Part shown: positions 14,196-19,323 of the stretch, in pieces | How positions within the stretch are numbered: position 1 is the stretch's first letter | How the letters are laid out: every line of letters starts with the position of its first letter | Source of the DNA: CAZAQB01 sp964487155 | GTDB lineage: Bacteria > Pseudomonadota > Gammaproteobacteria > Nitrococcales > Nitrococcaceae | NCBI GenBank assembly: GCA_964487155.1 | Contig: CAZAQB010000060.1 | Coordinates: 1 to 19,323, forward strand | Direction of reading: 5' to 3' | DNA: 19,323 bases | Notes under the pieces: generated by a model | Database searches by the model: none | What the model was told of the DNA's origin: nothing | What the model saw: only the letters and a program-made list of their open reading frames with translations | Translations under genes and position numbers: made by a program

Positions 14196-14225
14196 ATTAT
14201 CGCCGCCGGGCCGCGCTGCTGTCAC
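14196..14225 (-). promoter_or_regulatory. Predicted thiS-thiG-trmB promoter
   Basis: On the minus strand GTGACA (14220-14225, 5 of 6 with TTGACA) and GATAAT (14196-14201, 5 of 6 with TATAAT) are separated by 18 bases. Transcription would start near 14189, leaving a leader of roughly 58 bases before ATG 14131. That is too short for a TPP riboswitch. Confidence 0.6.
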
Positions 14226-14256
14226 CGGCGGGCATCCACAGCGCCCGGGCGGGGGA

Positions 14257-14284
14257 TTGAATCCTGCGCCCAAACCCGGATACT
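14257..14284 (+). promoter_or_regulatory. Predicted tRNA-Gly promoter with GC-rich discriminator
   Basis: TTGAAT (14257-14262) and GATACT (14279-14284) with a 16-base spacer are followed by CGGGGG. The expected start near 14291 is about six bases before the tRNA. A GC-rich discriminator is typical of stable-RNA promoters under stringent control. Confidence 0.5.
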
Positions 14285-14296
14285 CGGGGGTCTGCC

Positions 14297-14370
14297 GCGG
14301 GCGTAGTTCAATGGTAGAACTTCGGCTTCCCAAGCCGACAGTGTGGGTTCGATTCCCATCGCCCGCTCCA
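14297..14370 (+). tRNA. tRNA-Gly (anticodon CCC)
   Basis: The 74-base gene folds into a normal cloverleaf. The acceptor stem is GCGGGCG with CGCCCGC, and the D-stem is GTTC with GAAC. The anticodon stem is TCGGC with GCCGA around loop TTCCCAA, and the T-arm is GTGGG with CCCAT around TTCGATT. Discriminator T and an encoded CCA follow. Anticodon CCC reads GGG. It stands alone between thiS and prkA, divergent from thiS. Confidence 0.97.
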
Positions 14371-14678
14371 TCCTTCCCCTGCCCCCGGCTGCCCCGGAAC
14401 GCCGCCGGTCCGGGCCCGCTCCCGGCTCCACAGTGCGGTTCCCAACGGCGGCTCAACTGTGCGTCAGTCCACAGGCTGTGGATCGCGCCCGGGTGCATCA
14501 TCGGGCAGGTACGACGCCCTTCGGCGCGCCCGGCTGTGCCTCGGGAAGGCGCACAAGGCTCCCGGTGTCTGTGCTACAACAAAAGTGAATGACGGCGGCG
14601 GCGGCGAACCCCAGGCCCGGGGTGACGCTCTAACGGGACGATGGGTTCGCCCGCAAGCCGGCTTCAGGAGGTAGCTCC
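14371..14678. other. Leader region upstream of the prkA operon
   Basis: The 308 bases between the tRNA and prkA contain no supported gene. A perfect odd dyad, TCCACAG-G-CTGTGGA at 14468-14482, could be an operator; as RNA its loop would be too tight. TACAAC at 14575-14580 is a possible -10 element, but no convincing -35 or sigma-54 (GG-N10-GC) element accompanies it. Just before prkA there is a strong AGGAGG. Confidence 0.45.
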
Positions 14679-16628
14679 ATGGTGTCCAAATCGGGTGGCA
14701 ACAGCGGTGGTCACGCCAAGTTCCTCGAATCGCTGCAGTCGTTCACCCGGGAGCACCGGGCACGGCAGTGGGAGGGGACGTTCGCCGAGTTCCTCGACCA
14801 GATCGTGGCCGGGTCTCCCGCGCTGGTTACCCGCAGCAGCCACCAGTATCTCTGGGACATGCTGCGCTGGATGCAGGCCAAGGAGAGCCAGGAGGCCGAG
14901 GACGGTGAGTTCCGGCTGTTCTCCCACGAGCTGTTCGGCATGGAGCAGCCCCTGCGCCGGGTAGTGGACTACTTCAAGGCCGCCAGCGCCGGCTCCGAGG
15001 TGGGGCGGCGCCTGCTGCTGCTGCTCGGACCGCCCTCCGGCGGCAAGTCCTCCCTGGTGATTCTGCTAAAGCGCGGCCTGGAGGAATACAGCCATACCGA
15101 CGATGGCGCCCTCTACGCCCTGAAGGGCTCGCCACTGCACGAGAACCCGCTGAACCTGGTGCCCTATACCCTGCGGCCGCAGTTCCGGGAGACTTACGGG
15201 GTGGACATCGACGGCGATCTCTCCCCGTACGCCCGCACCATCCTCGAGCAGGAGTATGAAGGCGACTTCATGCGCTTTCCGGTGGAGCGGGTGTTCCTCT
15301 CCGAGGCCAACCGCATGGGGGTAGGCACCTACGCGCCCCACGACCCCACCACCGCGGACATCGCCGACCTGATCGGCTCGGTGGATCTTTCCAAGGTGGC
15401 GGAGTTCGGCGACGAGGGTGATCCCCGCGCCTGGTCCTGGTCGGGGGCGGTGTACGCCGCCAGCCGCGGGCTGCTGGAGATGATCGAGATCCTCAAGGTG
15501 AAGCGGGAGTTTCTCTATCTGCTGCTCACCCTGACCCAGGAGAAGAACGTCAAGGTCTCGCGCTTTCCGCTGATCCACGTGGACGAGACCATCATCGCCC
15601 ACACCAACCTGGCGGAGTTCCGCAAGTTCCTCCAGGAGAAGGAGAACGAGGCCCTGCTGGACCGCATGGTCATCGTCCAGGTGCCCTACACCCTCGATTA
15701 CCGGGACGAGGCCAAGATCTACCGCAAGCTGATCGCCAAGGCCCCCACCTTCCGCGATGTGCACCTGGATCCCCACGCCCTGGAGCTGTCCGCCGTGTTC
15801 GCGGTGCTCTCCCGGCTGCGCCCCTCGGAACGCGAGGACCTGGATCTCTCCAAGAAGGTGCGCCTGTATGCCGGCGACGACGTGGAGGGCTATTCCCAGA
15901 CCGAGGTGGAGCGGCTGCGCCACGAGTTCGAGGAAGAGGGCCTGTCGGGGGTATCGCCGCGGTTCGTGGTCAACGCCCTGTCCAACGCCATCTCCCGCTC
16001 CGAGGTGTACAGCCTCACCAGCATGGAGGTGCTGGTGGCGCTGAAGGACTCCATCGAGAACGACGCCCGCATCGAGGCCAAGCAGAAGCGGGCCTGGGTG
16101 GACTTCCTGGTGACCGCCCGCAAGGACTTCTACAACCACTGGGTCAAGGAGGATGTCCACAAGGCGCTGTTCGTCTCCTTCGAGGAGGAGAGCCAGAGCC
16201 TGCTGGAGAAGTACCTGGACGAGGTGGAAGCCGCTCTGGACAACCGCGAGGTCACCGACCCCATCAGCGGCGAGACCCGTGAGCCCGACGAGCGGTTCCT
16301 GCGCGGGGTGGAGGAGAAGATCAACGTCTCCGACGCCGGCAAGCAGACCTTCCGCCAGGAAGTGGTGCGCAAGGCCATGGTGTCCTTCAAGAAGGGTGAG
16401 AAGTTCACCCTGGACAGCCACTCCCGCCTCAAGGAGGCCATGGAGCGCTACCTGTTCGAGGAGCGCCGGGACGTGCTGCGCCTGGTCACCTCCGTGGCTC
16501 GCCCCGACGAGGACGCCCGGGAGAAGATCGCGGCGGTGGAGGAGCGGCTGATCAGCGAGTACGGCTACGACCGCCACAGTGCCAGAGAGGCCCTCAACTA
16601 CGTGACCACCCTGCTATCCCAGGAGTGA
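14679..16628 (+). CDS. prkA: PrkA-family AAA+ serine protein kinase
   Basis: This 649-residue cytoplasmic protein has an AAA+ N-terminal domain with Walker A GPPSGGKSS at 117-125 and a C-terminal helical kinase-like region. The family includes E. coli YeaG and Bacillus PrkA, which act during nutrient stress or sporulation and have reported kinase or ATP-dependent protease-like activities. Length and motifs such as FRLFSHELFG, GSPLHENPLNLVP and PLIHVDETIIAHTN match throughout. The ATG follows AGGAGG by seven bases. It leads a three-gene unit with yeaH (19 bases on) and spoVR. The three probably act in one pathway. There is no sign of truncation. Confidence 0.95.
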   Translation: MVSKSGGNSGGHAKFLESLQSFTREHRARQWEGTFAEFLDQIVAGSPALVTRSSHQYLWDMLRWMQAKESQEAEDGEFRLFSHELFGMEQPLRRVVDYFKAASAGSEVGRRLLLLLGPPSGGKSSLVILLKRGLEEYSHTDDGALYALKGSPLHENPLNLVPYTLRPQFRETYGVDIDGDLSPYARTILEQEYEGDFMRFPVERVFLSEANRMGVGTYAPHDPTTADIADLIGSVDLSKVAEFGDEGDPRAWSWSGAVYAASRGLLEMIEILKVKREFLYLLLTLTQEKNVKVSRFPLIHVDETIIAHTNLAEFRKFLQEKENEALLDRMVIVQVPYTLDYRDEAKIYRKLIAKAPTFRDVHLDPHALELSAVFAVLSRLRPSEREDLDLSKKVRLYAGDDVEGYSQTEVERLRHEFEEEGLSGVSPRFVVNALSNAISRSEVYSLTSMEVLVALKDSIENDARIEAKQKRAWVDFLVTARKDFYNHWVKEDVHKALFVSFEEESQSLLEKYLDEVEAALDNREVTDPISGETREPDERFLRGVEEKINVSDAGKQTFRQEVVRKAMVSFKKGEKFTLDSHSRLKEAMERYLFEERRDVLRLVTSVARPDEDAREKIAAVEERLISEYGYDRHSAREALNYVTTLLSQE

Positions 16629-16647
16629 GTCGCCACCGGAGGATTGC

Positions 16648-17826
16648 ATGCCCCTCGGATACGACGGTGAGTCCACCCACGGCGAAGGCCGATGGTACGA
16701 CCTGTTCTCGCGGGGCACCCGGGACTGGCTGCGCCACAACGAGAAGGTGCGCGAGGCGGTGCGGGAGAAGCTCCCGGATCTGGTGGCAGGCTCCGACGTG
16801 CTGTCCCGGCCGGACAACCGCACCGTGCAGGTGCCAGTGCGCTTCATGGAGCATGCCCGCTTCCGGCTGCGCGATCCCGCCGAGCAAGGCGGTGCCGGCC
16901 AGGGCGAGGCGAAGCCCGGCGACGTGCTGCGTCCGGCCCAGCCCGGCCGCGGCGGCCAGGGCCGGGAAGGTGCCGGCGAGGGGGAGGGCGGCGTCAGCTT
17001 CGTGCTGGAGCTGAAGATCGACGACATCCTCGACTGGCTCTGGGACGAGCTGGAGCTGCCCAACCTCAAGCCCAAGGAAGGCACCGCCGTCGAGGCCGAC
17101 GACTATGTGCGGGAGGGCTGGGACCGGCGCGGCGCGCGCTCCCGGCTGGATCGGCGGCGCACCATGAAGGAGACCATCAAGCGCCGGGCGGTGCAGGGCC
17201 AGGAGGCCCCCATCGCCAACGATGACCTGCGCTTCCGGCAGCTGGCCCGGCGCCGCCGGCCCACCACCAACGCCGTGGTGTTCTTCCTGCTGGATGTGTC
17301 CTCGTCCATGGACGAGCACTGCCGGCGGCTGGCGAAGACCTTCTTCTTCTGGGCCCTGCAGGGCATCCGCCGCCAGTTCAGCGCCATCGAGACGGTGTTC
17401 ATCGCCCACACCGTGGAGGCCTGGGAGTTCGAGGAGCAGGACTTCTTCAAGGTGCACGGCCAGGGCGGCACCAAGAGCTCCTCGGCTGCCTTCAAGGCCC
17501 GGGAGATCTTCGCCGAACGCTACTCCCCGGCCACCTACAACGCCTACCTGTTCTACGCCACCGACGGCCACAACTTCACCGAGGACCGCAACCGCGCCAC
17601 CCGCGCCTTCGAGACCCTGGCGCCGGACATGAACTTCATCGGCTACGCGGAGGTGTCCCACCAGAGCCACCGCCGTCTGGACAGCGAGGTGGCGGGCATC
17701 TGGCAGCAGCTGCTGGAGCAGGGCCACCCCGGCGGGCGCTACGCGCTGAGCCAGGAGGCCGATATCTGGCCCGCCATCAAGGCCTTCTTCACCGACCAGG
17801 CCGGCGCCGAGGTGGAGGAGTCCTGA
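16648..17826 (+). CDS. yeaH: YeaH/YhbH family VWA-domain protein
   Basis: This 392-residue protein (UPF0229) has a basic N-terminal part, then a Gly/Gln-rich low-complexity linker at about 79-115. The C-terminal von Willebrand A domain carries MIDAS metal site D216-x-S218-x-S220 in LLDVSSSMDEH. VWA proteins paired with AAA+ proteins usually serve as metal-dependent adaptors, which suggests it works directly with PrkA. The ATG is preceded by GGAGG. It lies 19 bases after prkA and one base before spoVR. Its biochemical activity is not known. Confidence 0.95.
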   Translation: MPLGYDGESTHGEGRWYDLFSRGTRDWLRHNEKVREAVREKLPDLVAGSDVLSRPDNRTVQVPVRFMEHARFRLRDPAEQGGAGQGEAKPGDVLRPAQPGRGGQGREGAGEGEGGVSFVLELKIDDILDWLWDELELPNLKPKEGTAVEADDYVREGWDRRGARSRLDRRRTMKETIKRRAVQGQEAPIANDDLRFRQLARRRRPTTNAVVFFLLDVSSSMDEHCRRLAKTFFFWALQGIRRQFSAIETVFIAHTVEAWEFEEQDFFKVHGQGGTKSSSAAFKAREIFAERYSPATYNAYLFYATDGHNFTEDRNRATRAFETLAPDMNFIGYAEVSHQSHRRLDSEVAGIWQQLLEQGHPGGRYALSQEADIWPAIKAFFTDQAGAEVEES

Positions 17827-17827
17827 C

Positions 17828-19207
17828 ATGGCCGCGACCCTGAAGGACTACATCCCGCAGATCGAGGCGCTGGCCCGGGAGCAGGGACTGGAATTCTTTC
17901 CGGTGGACTTCGAAGTGGTGCCGCCGAGCTTCATGATGGAGGTGGCGGTCTACGGTCTGCCGGTGCGCATGCCCCACTGGTCGTTCGGCGTGCGCTGGAT
18001 CTACCAGATGGTGCAGCACCGCATGGGCCACTCGAAGATCTTCGAGGTGGTGTTCCCGGGCAACCCCAATCGCGCCTACCTGGTGAACACCAACGGCCTG
18101 GAGGAGAACATCCTGGTGGTGGCCCACGTCCTGGGACACGCGGATTTCTCCCACAACAACATCACCTTCGCCCGCAGCCAGCAGCAGGTGGGCTACCACA
18201 TCGTGGAGCAGGCTGCGGCCCACGCCCACCGAATCCAGGAGGTGATCGAGAGCGAGGGCGAGCGCCGGGTGGAACAGGTGCTGGATGCCGCCCTCGCCCT
18301 GGAGCCCCACATCGACACCAACCACCAGCTCAACCGGCCGTCCTACCGGACGCCGGGGCGCCAGGAGGCCAGGGATCCGGCGCAAGGCTTCCAGGGCCGC
18401 TATTCCCAGCTCCCCGGCGAGGGGGCGGGCGCTCCTGAGCCCCGCGAGCACCGGGCGCCGCCGGCCATCCCGCCCCATCCGGAGCGCGACCTGCTCTGGT
18501 TCATCGCCCGCTACGCGCCGGAGATGGAGGACTGGGAGCGGGATATCTTCCTCGCCGTGCGCAAGGAGGCCTACTACTTCCAGCCGGTGTTCAACTGCCA
18601 GATCATGAACGAGGGCTGGGCCAGCTACTGGCACTCGCGCATTCTGCGGGAGGCCGAGTTCCTGCCGTCGCAGAGTTATGTGGACTGCATGAAGACCCAC
18701 TCGGATGTGGTGCGGCCCTACGGCGGCGACAAGCAGATCGCCCTGCAGATCAATCCCTACCACCTGGGCTACAGCCTGTGGGAGCACCTGGTGGCGGACC
18801 AGGGCCTGGAGGCGGCCCGGGGCATCATGGCCGAGGAGGATGACTTCGGCTTCGTGCGCAACTACCTCACCGCGGACCGGGCGGCGGACATGAACCTGTT
18901 CGTCTACAACGCCCGGCGCAACGGCGAGATCCGGGTCACCGACTCCAACCTTCACGAGCTCCACGAGGCCATCCTGGGCCCCAAGTTCAACTTCGGCGCT
19001 CCCCGGGTGGCGGTCTCCGAGCTGGGCGCGGACGGCACCCTGGTGCTGCGCCACGACCATGGGGGCGACGGCCGCGGACTCGACCTGACCCGGGCCCGCA
19101 AGGTGCTGGACTACGTGAGCCGCGTCTGGCGCCGGCCGGTGAAACTCTACACCGAGGACGACCGCGGCCGCGAGATCTGCCTGCGCCCGGAGTGGGAAGA
19201 CGACTGA
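17828..19207 (+). CDS. spoVR: SpoVR family protein
   Basis: This 459-residue protein matches SpoVR/YcgB. Conserved stretches include MPHWSFGVRW, VAHVLGHADFSHNN (about 98-112) and MNEGWASYWH (260-269). SpoVR takes part in Bacillus spore cortex formation, but in Gram-negatives it is expressed under starvation with an unknown biochemical role. Residues of about 172-220 form a Pro/Gly/Glu-rich variable linker. The start is one base after the yeaH stop, so translation is coupled. In E. coli the homologue ycgB is separate from yeaGH, whereas here all three are contiguous. A structured repeat follows the stop. Confidence 0.94.
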   Translation: MAATLKDYIPQIEALAREQGLEFFPVDFEVVPPSFMMEVAVYGLPVRMPHWSFGVRWIYQMVQHRMGHSKIFEVVFPGNPNRAYLVNTNGLEENILVVAHVLGHADFSHNNITFARSQQQVGYHIVEQAAAHAHRIQEVIESEGERRVEQVLDAALALEPHIDTNHQLNRPSYRTPGRQEARDPAQGFQGRYSQLPGEGAGAPEPREHRAPPAIPPHPERDLLWFIARYAPEMEDWERDIFLAVRKEAYYFQPVFNCQIMNEGWASYWHSRILREAEFLPSQSYVDCMKTHSDVVRPYGGDKQIALQINPYHLGYSLWEHLVADQGLEAARGIMAEEDDFGFVRNYLTADRAADMNLFVYNARRNGEIRVTDSNLHELHEAILGPKFNFGAPRVAVSELGADGTLVLRHDHGGDGRGLDLTRARKVLDYVSRVWRRPVKLYTEDDRGREICLRPEWEDD

Positions 19208-19273
19208 GAGGGTAGTCAGGGAATCCGAGCCGCTGGAGCAGGCATTTGGGAATCCGCCCGGCGCCGAGCGAAG

Positions 19274-19315
19274 CCCGCCGTAGGGCACGTTGCGAAGAAA
19301 CGTGCCATCGGGCGG
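19274..19315. repeat. Hairpin-forming intergenic repeat behind spoVR
   Basis: GGCACGTT (19284-19291) and AACGTGCC (19299-19306) pair around the loop GCGAAGA. An outer stem, CCCGCC (19274-19279) with GGGCGG (19310-19315), is separated by a small internal loop. The layout CCGCCGTAGGG-stem-loop-stem is, from memory, a widespread intergenic palindrome type in proteobacteria. It may also act as an mRNA 3' end for the prkA operon, but no U-run follows. The window ends eight bases later. Confidence 0.7.
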
Positions 19316-19323
19316 TGGCAGGG

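Noticed and set aside
15066..16577. 503-residue open frame antisense to prkA
   Set aside because: PrkA is unmistakable on the plus strand; the antisense frame is His/Val/Leu-rich, as expected from GC-rich codon bias.
17789..19288. 499-residue open frame antisense to spoVR
   Set aside because: It is a shadow of the conserved SpoVR gene and runs through the terminal hairpin repeat.

Overview
The window is GC-rich bacterial chromosome, very probably from a gammaproteobacterium. The evidence is a set of protein families and gene orders typical of that class (Tas-type reductase, thiS-thiG-trmB, prkA-yeaH-spoVR, a Crc-like exonuclease III). The high GC and dispersed intergenic repeats would fit an Ectothiorhodospiraceae/Chromatiales-like lineage, but that placement is inference. 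I see no prophage, transposase, CRISPR array or plasmid gene. High GC gives several very long antisense open frames, which I treat as shadows.

Layout. 2-814 (+): exonuclease III. 985-2953 (-): a peroxide-defence unit read ahpC, trxB, then a glutaredoxin-like gene, with an OxyR-like site and promoter in front of ahpC. 3074-4423 (-): an AmpG-family permease. 4927-5328 (+): a small Sel1-repeat protein. 5353-7500 (-): a four-helix membrane protein followed by a two-RCK potassium-channel protein. 7890-9167 (+): a response-regulator receiver domain on a long helical region with a C-terminal membrane anchor. 9300-11392 (-): Tas reductase, a small acidic protein, and endonuclease V, which appears to start at CTG. 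11574-12221 (+): histidine phosphatase. 12318-14131 (-): thiS, thiG, trmB. 14297-14370 (+): tRNA-Gly(CCC). 14679-19207 (+): prkA, yeaH, spoVR.

How the genes fit together. AhpC reduces peroxides, and TrxB feeds NADPH electrons into the thiol pool. ThiS and ThiG form the thiazole half of thiamine, and trmB is translationally coupled behind them. The PrkA kinase, the VWA protein YeaH and SpoVR form a conserved starvation/stress cluster whose biochemistry is still poorly understood. The channel protein and its membrane partner are probably co-translated. The receiver protein lies divergent to them.

Dispersed inverted repeats sit at three of the four convergent gene junctions and directly behind spoVR. 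Two of them contain the stop codon of the adjoining gene. The least described items are the tail-anchored receiver protein, the channel/small-membrane-protein pair, and the small acidic gene overlapping endonuclease V. I found nothing that I can defend as a wholly new system.
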